Part shown: positions 34,501 through 41,884 of the stretch, piece by piece
Layout of the letters: each line of letters opens with the position of its first letter
Position numbering within the stretch: position 1 is the first letter of the stretch
DNA from: an uncultured Bacteroidales bacterium
GTDB lineage: Bacteria; Bacteroidota; Bacteroidia; Bacteroidales; Paludibacteraceae
Direction of reading: 5' to 3'
DNA: 64,000 nucleotides
Assembly (NCBI GenBank): GCA_903911085.1
Contig: CAIWCC010000039.1
Coordinates: 39,849 to 103,848, forward strand
The notes under the pieces: model-generated
Told to the model about the DNA's origin: nothing
The model's input: the letters and a program-made list of their open reading frames with translations, nothing else
The model's database searches: none
Translations under genes and position numbers: made by a program

Positions 34501-36724
34501 ACACTTACGTAATCCAAATGGAGCGCATACAATTAATGGTACTGACAAGTTTGAGAATATGGTGGAAGAAACCTGCAAAGATGGGTTGGCTGTTACAGCT
34601 CCTTCAACTATTGAGCAAAGAGGTTTTGCTAGTTTTGTGAAGTCTCATCCAAATATCAAAGCTTATTTTCATGGAAACTCTAACTGGAATCAGTTCTATA
34701 CTTACACAGGACCAGACAATGATATTGCATTGAGAGCCATCCGTATTGACTCGCCAATGAAAGGCGAAGGCGAAGTTGGAAATAACTCTTCAACTGATGA
34801 TAAAAAATTATCTTATCAGGTAATATCATTAGATCCTGTTTCTAAAAATATGACTGTTCGTCAATGTCTTTGGAATCCAACTGCTACTGCTGGAGCACCT
34901 GTTCAATGGGGCGCAAGTATTACTTTTGCATTGAGCACGGCCGATTCGTTGGCTGCTGATGCTAGAAGATTTGAGTCTGATTACACAGTTCCATCATTTA
35001 CTATGTTTAAAAAAGAAGTTGTTGCTTTAGCAGGAAATACAGATTCAGCATTAATTGCAAATTATGAAATTGCAAAAAGTAAACTTAAAACGAAAGAAAA
35101 TCCATACAGTATCAGCATGACTTTTAATGGTGAGCCAACCACTCGTTTGGGTTTTGCTTGGTACAACAATGCAGGTGTAACTGGAGCAAAAGTGGAAATA
35201 GTAGCTGGAAACTCTAGCAATTTCAGTACTCCAATTATGAGTGTAGATGCTACTTCAACGGCTTTGAATAATGTAAATTACAATGTTTCGGGAAATAGTC
35301 TTTCAACATTGGCCGGAATTGCCGATAACTCTAAAAGAAATTATGTGAGCAATAAAGCATTGGTAACAGGATTAACTCCTAATACTACTTATTCATTCCG
35401 CGTAGGAAAAACAGGAGCTTGGAGCGAAGTGGGTACATTTACAACTGCGAAAGATTCGAAAGAGCCATTCTCATTTGTTTACACCACCGACCCGCAAGCC
35501 AATGCAGTGGAGATGTTCGATATTTCACAAAAAACAACACATGCAGCTCATGTCATGTATCCGGGAGCAAACTTCTGGTTGAGTTGTGGTGATTTGATCG
35601 AAACTTCAGGATCTAATAACTCTGAATGGGAATACGAACAATTCTTCCAAACTCAGCAAGATATTTTCTTGAAAAAACCAATGGTAGCAGTAACAGGTAA
35701 TCATGACAAATCAGCGAATAAGAATTTTACCAATCATTTCAATACTTCTTGTCCTGTATTTGATGCAACAAAATCAACAACACCAGGTAGTATTTACTCC
35801 TATGTGTATGGCGATGCATTATTTATGGCATTGAGTTACGAGGATTATGGTGTAGCCGGACAACTTGATTCTATTTCAAATTGGATGCGAAGAACAGTTG
35901 CTGCAAATCCAAGTACCAAATGGAGAATAGCTTATTATCACAAAACAATGTACACAGGGTCTGGTAGTCACCAAAGTGATGCCGATGGTAAAGCTTGTCG
36001 CGATGCAATGTCACCCATCTTTGATGAATTGAAAATTGACTTGGCATTGCAAGGACATGATCATATTTATGAAGTTATGGGACCAATCAAAGCAAAAGCA
36101 TTAGTAGCCAATTCAGTTAAAAATCAAATTGCTGTTACTTTTGATGCGCGCACAAATGTAACATCCAAAATGGGTGGTATTTTCAATACATTGAATGGGA
36201 CTTTGTATTTCTTAAATAACTCAGCAGGTAAGAAAAAATACGAACCACGCTCAGAAGCTCAAATGGTTACTGAAGAAGCAGCTTTAGGATTAACTAATTA
36301 TTTCGGTATGTTTAGCGGACGTTTTGCACAAACTGGAAATCCTACTTTTAGTAACATTTCTGTAAGCACCGACACCATTGAAGTGAAAACTTTTGAAGTC
36401 AGCGATTTAGGTGTAGCCACTCCATTCGATAGTTTTAAAGTGGTGAAAACAATTAATTTTACTAATGCTATAAATAATACCTTAGCAAACGGTCAAAATG
36501 CAATTAGCGTTTATCCTGTGCCTGTGAAAGATTATGCTTACATAACTTTTAAAGACAATGTGTGGGCAATAGTAGAAGTGTTATCGATGAACGGATCACT
36601 TATTAAAACTGAACGTATAAACGGTTCTTCTCAAATTGATTTAACACAACTCAAAAATGGTAATTATGTGTTGAAAGTAATTTCTGGAAAAAACAATTAT
36701 GCAGTGAAATTTATCAAAGAATAG
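31583..36724 (+). CDS. Secreted triple phosphoesterase (PHP + two calcineurin-type domains) with T9SS signal
   Basis: A 1713-residue secreted protein. The ATG at 31583 is chosen because it starts a clear signal peptide (MKTKLQHSVAFALLLGSASL, cleavage near AQS) and follows the predicted promoter; a longer frame to 31466 begins at TTG inside the leader. Domains in order: a PHP-type metallophosphoesterase (GDFHQHTTYTDG at 32-43, later SDSHDEAGDF); a DNRLRE-like beta domain (about 560-735); a calcineurin-type phosphoesterase (D766, H768; GD 825-826; GNHD 872-875); a purple-acid-phosphatase-like fibronectin domain (about 1175-1290); a second calcineurin-type domain (GD 1336-1337; GNHD 1372-1375; GHDH 1491-1494); and a T9SS type A sorting domain (about 1640-1713, starting VYPVPV, a variant of YPNP). 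It likely releases phosphate from external esters at the cell surface. Substrates unknown. Confidence 0.85.
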   Translation: MKTKLQHSVAFALLLGSASLVQPTSAQSYLTGDFHQHTTYTDGSYTIGHMMSKNNQFGLQWWANSEHGGGFATNARVTGKDTNVTTYWDSYTPNPIIGTTVMTGTAPNQHQVMWRWQMLRDSSFTQILKARLLYPSKMILQSYEMNVPGHEHGSMGLINNQFTATPNCNPIAEFEFKFDNSDTDLLGGVAQGWTKSTLTGHAKTLEALTWLQTNYPTTSYLVPAHPERKQQTTGGYTIAAFRDMNNAAPSVCFGFESMPGHQKDANRGGYSSTINTGAVGRGSYGGTGYFSAVVGGLWDALLSEGRNFWLFANSDSHDEAGDFYPGEYQKNYTYTAGKTAQNIVDGLRSGNTWVVEGDLIDSLIYNIETIGNDKVTGVIGSSMVIPKGKSVKITIKARDPQGNNFNTYSDYKNPALNHIDIIKGKVTGKIDPANTTKYNEQTVATTSVIARFDAAGGVTDSKNIVSKQWKSLGNGWVEMSLIVPNVTDSVYFRLRGSNLGLNVANETDADGNPLADYLMGTNDATKAFADLWFYTNPIFVYSSPIKKLKVQIKQGSDDLEEWIAAEAGQTQSKTVGTVDWTSSDLELGCEKGATVQPQMIGVRFPGISLPKNVIIKNAYLEFEVDEATMIDPCNLTIWSEDNDNPATFTNTTSALSSRQKSAASVAWNVDVNTLNVIDQRYYSANIVSLVQANLNRAGWNTGNAMAFYIKGSGRREMESFEGEASAAAALVIEYTMSEQDIKDMQAADETAYLSTLPQINMIYTSDSHYGITRASFQGAATVNAQVVNAAMVAKMNGMSTVVLPNDNGVKANQPIGAIDFVINTGDIANRQESASSIQSAAASWAQFSADYVSGLTVKNSLGQNAKLLLAPGNHDVSNAIGYTKTLNPAVDKTTMVNIYNMMMNPATPKTTADYNYTTDKINYSKNIGGVHFMFVTLWPDSTNRIWMANDLASISATMPVVIFTHDQPAIETKHLRNPNGAHTINGTDKFENMVEETCKDGLAVTAPSTIEQRGFASFVKSHPNIKAYFHGNSNWNQFYTYTGPDNDIALRAIRIDSPMKGEGEVGNNSSTDDKKLSYQVISLDPVSKNMTVRQCLWNPTATAGAPVQWGASITFALSTADSLAADARRFESDYTVPSFTMFKKEVVALAGNTDSALIANYEIAKSKLKTKENPYSISMTFNGEPTTRLGFAWYNNAGVTGAKVEIVAGNSSNFSTPIMSVDATSTALNNVNYNVSGNSLSTLAGIADNSKRNYVSNKALVTGLTPNTTYSFRVGKTGAWSEVGTFTTAKDSKEPFSFVYTTDPQANAVEMFDISQKTTHAAHVMYPGANFWLSCGDLIETSGSNNSEWEYEQFFQTQQDIFLKKPMVAVTGNHDKSANKNFTNHFNTSCPVFDATKSTTPGSIYSYVYGDALFMALSYEDYGVAGQLDSISNWMRRTVAANPSTKWRIAYYHKTMYTGSGSHQSDADGKACRDAMSPIFDELKIDLALQGHDHIYEVMGPIKAKALVANSVKNQIAVTFDARTNVTSKMGGIFNTLNGTLYFLNNSAGKKKYEPRSEAQMVTEEAALGLTNYFGMFSGRFAQTGNPTFSNISVSTDTIEVKTFEVSDLGVATPFDSFKVVKTINFTNAINNTLANGQNAISVYPVPVKDYAYITFKDNVWAIVEVLSMNGSLIKTERINGSSQIDLTQLKNGNYVLKVISGKNNYAVKFIKE

Positions 36725-37335
36725 AAATCCCGTTGATGTAAAATCAACGAATAGATTGCTAACCCATTTTGTTAAAGGTTAGATTAATAACACCTCTAGT
36801 TGACAAGTGAAAGCGTTGACTACGGGTGTTATTTTTTTTGTATTGGTTATTTGTTAAAAATTCGATTCGACCACTATGGTTTTATTGTGTATTTACTAAT
36901 ATGAATGTATTTCATTTTCGCTTTTGTTAGTATCTAATTTAACCAGATGTTTAAATGCATAAACCTCGCAATTTTATTGCTCATTTTTCTAGAATATTTA
37001 TCAAAATATTATTTTAAAATTGTTGTTTAGGTTAATTTAATTGTTTAATTTTGTGGCGATTATAAAATTTGAGTTTTTCCTCACATAAATTGTAAAAAAT
37101 AGCATAATAGATATTCTGATTATTAATTTTATCCATTATGTATTGTTTCTACAAACGTGTAAAATTCTAGAGAACACTGTCAAAAAAACTTGTAAAAATT
37201 AATTCTGCTAATGTAGAATTTTCAAGTAAAATATCATTTGGAACAATAATTACCTAAAACACTTTATCACTATGAATTTTAAAATCTACAATATTAAATT
37301 TATTCTTGTTTGTTACATTCCTAAACTTCATAATA
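36725..37335. other. Intergenic region with hairpin and repeat copy A
   Basis: 611 bp between the phosphoesterase and the AraC gene. It contains a 7-bp perfect hairpin (CGTTGAT/ATCAACG, 36731-36749), the 62-bp repeat copy A (36781-36842), and about 490 bp of AT-rich DNA in which I see no gene or RNA. The AraC promoter must lie near its right end but no clear -7 box stands out. Confidence 0.6.
36781..36842 (+). repeat. 62-bp dispersed repeat, copy A (terminator-like)
   Basis: Identical at 61 of 62 positions to copy B at 45754-45815. It folds with a 9-bp outer stem AATAACACC/GGTGTTATT and ends in a run of eight T, so it can act as a terminator for the phosphoesterase gene. The near identity 9 kb apart is far above what shared terminator function needs. 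Confidence 0.85.
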
Positions 37336-38424
37336 ATGTCTTTAACTCAACTTTATGTAGAACTTTTATTTGATTTGGTTGCTATTCTGTTAGGTGTTGT
37401 GCTTGTGGTACGAATAAATGACAATTTACAACGATTTTATTGGGGTTTAATATCCATTACCATTGGTATATTCTTTATGTGGGAAAATATCAACTGGGTT
37501 TTTTTAGTAATGGATAAACCAAACTACGAATACCTGGAGATTCTAAATTACGAAAAAATGTTGAAATGGTTTGCTACAGCTTCAATATTTTCTTTATTTC
37601 CTTTTGCTTCTCTACGTCCTGGCTACTTAAATATTAAGCGATTGTTGATTTATTACCTACCAATTCTTATATTTCTGATTATTTCTGTATGTTATCTATC
37701 GTCAAATCCTATCATTACAAAAATATCAACATTAAACGATATTGTTCTGAATTTCAATAAATTTGATATAAAACTAAGACTATTAATATTCATTTTCTCA
37801 GTACTTATACCTTATGCCTACTTTTTTTATCCACTTGTCAGTAGAAAAACATTCCGAAAAGTAAGCTTACACATGTATGTTTTTTTAGCATTTAATATAC
37901 TGTTGTCTATTATTTATATTTTTTTCACTCTCTTTATTAATGCTTTCTTTTTCAATGCATTTGGGATTTTATCGGTAACATTTGCCATAACATTTTCGGT
38001 GCTTTATTTACGTTTCGAAAATCCCCTTTCAATTCATGTTGGAAATAGCATTGATGAAGTACCTTCAATTGCAAATACACCTAAAACCAGTTTATGTTTT
38101 TGTGAAATAGATAAGTATCTAAAGGAACAAAAAGTATTTGTCGATTCAAATTACTCAATTAAGGAATTATCAAATTTTTTACTAATTAATGAGCAAGAAA
38201 TAGCAAAATCAATCAAGATTGCTGGATTTACCGGATTTAGAGAATATCTAAATTTCTTGCGTTTAGAACACTTTAAAACGCTTGCTTCCCAAAATCCAAA
38301 CAAAACAATAAAAGAGCTCATGTTTGCTTGTGGTTTCAAATCACGAACAACTTTTTACCGTGTTTTTTCCGAACAATATGGAATTTCTCCCGTTAAATTT
38401 ATCAGTAATTTGAAAGTTGACTGA
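37336..38424 (+). CDS. Membrane-anchored AraC-family regulator
   Basis: Residues 1 to about 235 hold roughly seven hydrophobic helices (e.g. LYVELLFDLVAILLGVVLVV, LISITIGIFFMW, LLIYYLPILIFLIISVCYL); the C-terminal ~105 residues are an AraC HTH domain (NYSIKELSNFLLINEQEIAKS ... TIKELMFACGFKSRTTFYRVF). Such proteins sense a membrane or periplasmic signal and act on nearby genes. I choose the ATG at 37336 (MSLTQLYVELL); the frame extends upstream only to non-ATG codons. It lies just before the two BspA-like surface genes on the same strand, which are plausible targets. Ligand unknown. Confidence 0.85.
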   Translation: MSLTQLYVELLFDLVAILLGVVLVVRINDNLQRFYWGLISITIGIFFMWENINWVFLVMDKPNYEYLEILNYEKMLKWFATASIFSLFPFASLRPGYLNIKRLLIYYLPILIFLIISVCYLSSNPIITKISTLNDIVLNFNKFDIKLRLLIFIFSVLIPYAYFFYPLVSRKTFRKVSLHMYVFLAFNILLSIIYIFFTLFINAFFFNAFGILSVTFAITFSVLYLRFENPLSIHVGNSIDEVPSIANTPKTSLCFCEIDKYLKEQKVFVDSNYSIKELSNFLLINEQEIAKSIKIAGFTGFREYLNFLRLEHFKTLASQNPNKTIKELMFACGFKSRTTFYRVFSEQYGISPVKFISNLKVD

Positions 38425-38429
38425 TATTC

Positions 38430-38459
38430 AGTATGTCCCACTTAAATGGGACACATACT
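38430..38459. terminator. Hairpin after the AraC gene
   Basis: AGTATGT...ACATACT outer arms and CCCA...TGGG inner arms form an almost perfect stem directly after the stop codon. No T run follows, so termination is uncertain. Its core (tccca/tggga) recurs in the next hairpin. Confidence 0.5.
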
Positions 38460-38490
38460 AAATAAACAAAAGAAAAATACCAAATCAACA

Positions 38491-38525
38491 AAAGCGTCCC
38501 ATTCCAAGAATGGGACGCTTTTTAT
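38491..38525 (+). terminator. Strong terminator before BspA-like gene 1
   Basis: A perfect 14-bp stem (AAAGCGTCCCATTC, loop CAA, GAATGGGACGCTTT) followed by TTTATTT. It separates the AraC gene from the BspA-like gene. Confidence 0.88.
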
Positions 38526-38549
38526 TTAGGTGGTATAAGTTGATAATAT

Positions 38550-38557
38550 TAATTTTG
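38550..38557 (+). promoter_or_regulatory. -7 element candidate for BspA-like gene 1
   Basis: TAATTTTG, an exact TAnnTTTG match about 90 bp upstream of the start codon. No phosphate-box array precedes it. Confidence 0.4.
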
Positions 38558-38597
38558 GTGCAGTTTCTTAAAGTAAAATGTAAATAAAGCAGCAGTA

Positions 38598-38626
38598 GCC
38601 GAAAAGCTAATAGAGTAGGCTAAAAA
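38598..38626 (+). repeat. Duplicated leader element, copy 1
   Basis: A ~29-bp leader segment beginning GCCGAAAAGCTAA and containing GAGTAGGCTAAAAA lies 49 bp before the start of BspA-like gene 1 and recurs almost unchanged 48 bp before BspA-like gene 2. Inner GAGTAGGC/GCC pairing is weak; the function is unknown. Confidence 0.75.
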
Positions 38627-38646
38627 ATAACAAAAAACAACAAGTT

Positions 38647-41600
38647 ATGAAAAAGATTTACTTTTTAATTAGTCTGTGCCTTACGGCGGGTCTGCTAAGT
38701 GCACAAGTATCAAAAACAGTAACTGCTACGGCAGGAAATCTAAGTACTGCATTTACTACGGCAGAACGTACAACAGTTACTAATCTCACGGTAAGTGGTA
38801 CAATTGATGCACGTGATTTTAAGTTTATGCGCGATACACTTAATGTATTGTCAGTTCTGGATTTAAGTGCGGTAACTGTAGCTAGCTATAGTGGAATAGC
38901 AGGTACTTATCCATATTCTACATCATCAACCGTTTATTCTGCTAATGAAATACCACTATCTGCATTTCAGAAGAGTACAAAATTGACATCAATTATTTTA
39001 CCTAATTCAATTACTTCCATTGGGAATAACGCTTTTAGCGATTGTAGTGCACTAACAAGCATAATAATTCCAAATTTGGTTATTTCAATAGGGGGCAATG
39101 CTTTTTCGTCATGTAAGTCTTTAACAGAGTTGACTTTCCCAAAATCTATTTTAAGACTTGGTGATTTAGTTTTATCGGGGTGTACAGGAATTTTGAAACT
39201 ATCAGTAAAAAATCCCATACCTCTTATAGCCTCAACAAAAATATTTTATAATTTCAACCAAACAACTTGTACTTTAGAAGTTCCTACTGGATGTATAACA
39301 GCTTATCAACAGGCTGTTGAATGGAAAAATTTCACTCAAATTGTTGAAAAGAACTTTGAAACTTCAAGCAAAACAATTAATGTAACAAAAGCGGGTACAT
39401 TAGGAACACTGCTCACAACAGCAGAAAAAAGTACAATTACAAATCTGACAATTACTGGTACAATAGATGCGCGTGATTTTAAATTTATGCGCGACACGTT
39501 AACTTTGCTATCTGATTTAGATTTAAGTGCTGCAAATATAGTTGAATATACAGGATATGCAGGAACATCAGTCTTTAATTTCTATAAGGTTAATGAAATA
39601 CCAGAGCGTTCATTTTTTAATCGTGATACTGGCAAAGGAAAGACTTCGCTTAAAACTATTATCTTACCAAATTCAATTACTTCGATAGGAGGAGAAGCAT
39701 TTTTAGGTTGCATTAGTTTAACTTCCATTATTATTCCAAGTTCAGTAACTTCGGTAGGACATGTTGCCTTTAGTGGTACATCATGGTATAATAATCAGCC
39801 CAATGGTATGTTTTATATCAATAAATTTGCATATTCATACAAAGGTACAATGCCTGCAAATACAACTATTACTCTCAATGAAGGAACTACTGGAATTGCT
39901 GAATCCATATTTCAAGATATGATTAATTTAACTTCCATTACTATTCCAAATTCAATTATTTCGATTGGTAAACAGACATTTTCTGGTTGTAGTGGATTGA
40001 CTTCCATTAACATACCAAGTTCTGTTACTTTGATTGGAAATTATGCTTTTAAAAGTTGCTCAGGTTTAAATTCCCTAACTATTCCAAGCTCAGTAACTTC
40101 GATAGGAGAGGGTGCATTCTATGGTTGCAGTCGATTAACTTCCATTAATATACCAAGTTCGGTTACTTTGATTGAATATTCTACTTTTCAAAATTGCTCA
40201 GGTTTAATTTCCCTAACTATTCCAAGCTCAATAACTTCGATAAGAAGTTATGCATTTTCTGGTTGCAGTAGTCTAACTTCCATTACTATTCCAAACTCTG
40301 TAACGTCTATAGGAGATGATGCGTTTTACAATTGCAGCAGTATGGGATCAATTACTATTCCATCATCTGTAACAGCAATTGGAAACGGTGCATTTCGTGC
40401 AGACGTTACATTTTATGGGGCTACTCCAACTGGTATTTATTCACCCTTAATAACAGTAGGTCTGAATAATCCGAATTACTCAAGCGAAGATGGTATTTTG
40501 TTCGACAAGAATAAAACAAAACTAATCCAATTTTCTACTCGCAAGTCAGGAAATTATTCAATTCCCAATTCTGTTACATCAATAGGGCTTTATGCTTTTT
40601 ACGGTTGTACTGTCTTATCCTCCATAACAATTCCGAAATCAGTTACTTCGATAGAAAGTTCTGCATTTTCCAATTGCTACAATTTAACTTCTATCTACGC
40701 AAATGCTGTTATTCCAATAATTTTGAGTTCTACATCGGATGTCTTTTATAATGTATCTAATAGAACTAATTGCACCTTGTATGTACCTGACAACTCATCA
40801 ATAGCTGCTTACCAAGCTGCGGCTGTTTGGAAAAATTTCACAAATATAGAAGTTGGTTCAAAATCAGTACAACAGACCACTGCTGGTGGCTTATCTGCTG
40901 CTTTAACCACCAACGAAAAAGCCACTCTTCCTAATCTGACGATTACAGGAGCGATTGATGCTCGTGATTTTAAAACAATGCGAGATGAAATGCCTAAATT
41001 AATTTCTATTGATTTAAGCCAAGCAACGATTGTGGCATATTCTGGCACAGGAGGTACTTATGGCGGAGGTTCTACTACAACTTATCCTGCTAATGCAATT
41101 CCTCAGTATTCTTTTCAAAAGAAAAACGGAATGCAGTCCATTCTTCTTCCGCCAACCACAACTGCAATAGGAGATTATGCATTTGCTGATTGTAATAAAC
41201 TGCTTACTATTACAATACCAAACACTGTGAAAGCTATCGGGAATTATGCTTTTTCCACTTGTACCGGTTTAACATCCATATCCATACCTTCATCGGTAAT
41301 AGTTATTGGTGGGAATGCTTTTTATAACTGTTATGGTTTAAAAACAATATATGCTTATAACTCTGTTCCCGTTAATTTAGGTGCTTCTACAAATGTGTTC
41401 TACAACGTAAATAAATCCACTTGTTCCTTGTATGTGCCGGCAGGTTCACAAATTGTTTATTGGGTAGCAGATCAGTGGAAAGATTTTCAGAATATCATTG
41501 AAGGTCAATTTCCAAGTGCAGTATTAATTCCAACAAATGAGTTTATCAAAATATATCAAAACCTAACTAAAGATTATATCAAAATAAAAGGATTAGAAAG

Positions 41601-41763
41601 CAATGCGAATGTAAGTATTTATAATCTTCAAGGTCAAAATCTATTCAATCGTACAATAGCACCCGATGAAACCATTTCAGTAAGCTTGTTGCCCCGTGGT
41701 TTGTATATTGTAAAAGTGAATAGCCGTGAGGGGTCGTTTGAAACGAAGTTTTTAAAAGAGTAA
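38647..41763 (+). CDS. BspA-like leucine-rich-repeat surface protein 1 with T9SS domain
   Basis: A 1038-residue secreted protein. Signal peptide (MKKIYFLISLCLTAGLLSAQ), then about 20 LRR_5/BspA-type 23-residue repeats of the form F..CS.LTSI.IP.SVTSIG..AF, interrupted by three copies of a separate ~70-residue module with ATLPNLTITGAIDARDFKTMRD-like text. Such proteins bind host or matrix ligands or other cells; here the target is unknown. The C-terminal ~80 residues are a T9SS type A sorting domain, but the usual YPNP entry is YQNL (970-973). Paralogue of the next gene; their last ~290 residues are nearly the same. Confidence 0.88.
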   Translation: MKKIYFLISLCLTAGLLSAQVSKTVTATAGNLSTAFTTAERTTVTNLTVSGTIDARDFKFMRDTLNVLSVLDLSAVTVASYSGIAGTYPYSTSSTVYSANEIPLSAFQKSTKLTSIILPNSITSIGNNAFSDCSALTSIIIPNLVISIGGNAFSSCKSLTELTFPKSILRLGDLVLSGCTGILKLSVKNPIPLIASTKIFYNFNQTTCTLEVPTGCITAYQQAVEWKNFTQIVEKNFETSSKTINVTKAGTLGTLLTTAEKSTITNLTITGTIDARDFKFMRDTLTLLSDLDLSAANIVEYTGYAGTSVFNFYKVNEIPERSFFNRDTGKGKTSLKTIILPNSITSIGGEAFLGCISLTSIIIPSSVTSVGHVAFSGTSWYNNQPNGMFYINKFAYSYKGTMPANTTITLNEGTTGIAESIFQDMINLTSITIPNSIISIGKQTFSGCSGLTSINIPSSVTLIGNYAFKSCSGLNSLTIPSSVTSIGEGAFYGCSRLTSINIPSSVTLIEYSTFQNCSGLISLTIPSSITSIRSYAFSGCSSLTSITIPNSVTSIGDDAFYNCSSMGSITIPSSVTAIGNGAFRADVTFYGATPTGIYSPLITVGLNNPNYSSEDGILFDKNKTKLIQFSTRKSGNYSIPNSVTSIGLYAFYGCTVLSSITIPKSVTSIESSAFSNCYNLTSIYANAVIPIILSSTSDVFYNVSNRTNCTLYVPDNSSIAAYQAAAVWKNFTNIEVGSKSVQQTTAGGLSAALTTNEKATLPNLTITGAIDARDFKTMRDEMPKLISIDLSQATIVAYSGTGGTYGGGSTTTYPANAIPQYSFQKKNGMQSILLPPTTTAIGDYAFADCNKLLTITIPNTVKAIGNYAFSTCTGLTSISIPSSVIVIGGNAFYNCYGLKTIYAYNSVPVNLGASTNVFYNVNKSTCSLYVPAGSQIVYWVADQWKDFQNIIEGQFPSAVLIPTNEFIKIYQNLTKDYIKIKGLESNANVSIYNLQGQNLFNRTIAPDETISVSLLPRGLYIVKVNSREGSFETKFLKE

Positions 41764-41776
41764 ATTTAATTCTATT

Positions 41777-41813
41777 CATCTTTTCCAAAGTTGAAGAAAC
41801 TTTGGAAAAGATG
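41777..41813. terminator. Hairpin between the two BspA-like genes
   Basis: A perfect 16-bp stem (CATCTTTTCCAAAGTT / AACTTTGGAAAAGATG, loop of 5) just after the first BspA-like gene. There is no long T run after it on the plus strand, so it may be a weak terminator or an mRNA-stabilising structure. Confidence 0.6.
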
Positions 41814-41836
41814 GTATTAAAAATAATACAGCGGAT

Positions 41837-41865
41837 GCCGAAAAGCTAAATGAGTAGGCTAAAAA
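41837..41865 (+). repeat. Duplicated leader element, copy 2
   Basis: Second copy of the GCCGAAAAGCTAA...GAGTAGGCTAAAAA leader, 48 bp before BspA-like gene 2. Confidence 0.75.
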
Positions 41866-41884
41866 CAAATAAAAATCAAAAAAA

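Noticed and set aside
41777..41813. Small RNA or riboswitch between the BspA-like genes
   Set aside because: Only a simple perfect hairpin is visible; no conserved aptamer-like structure can be argued.
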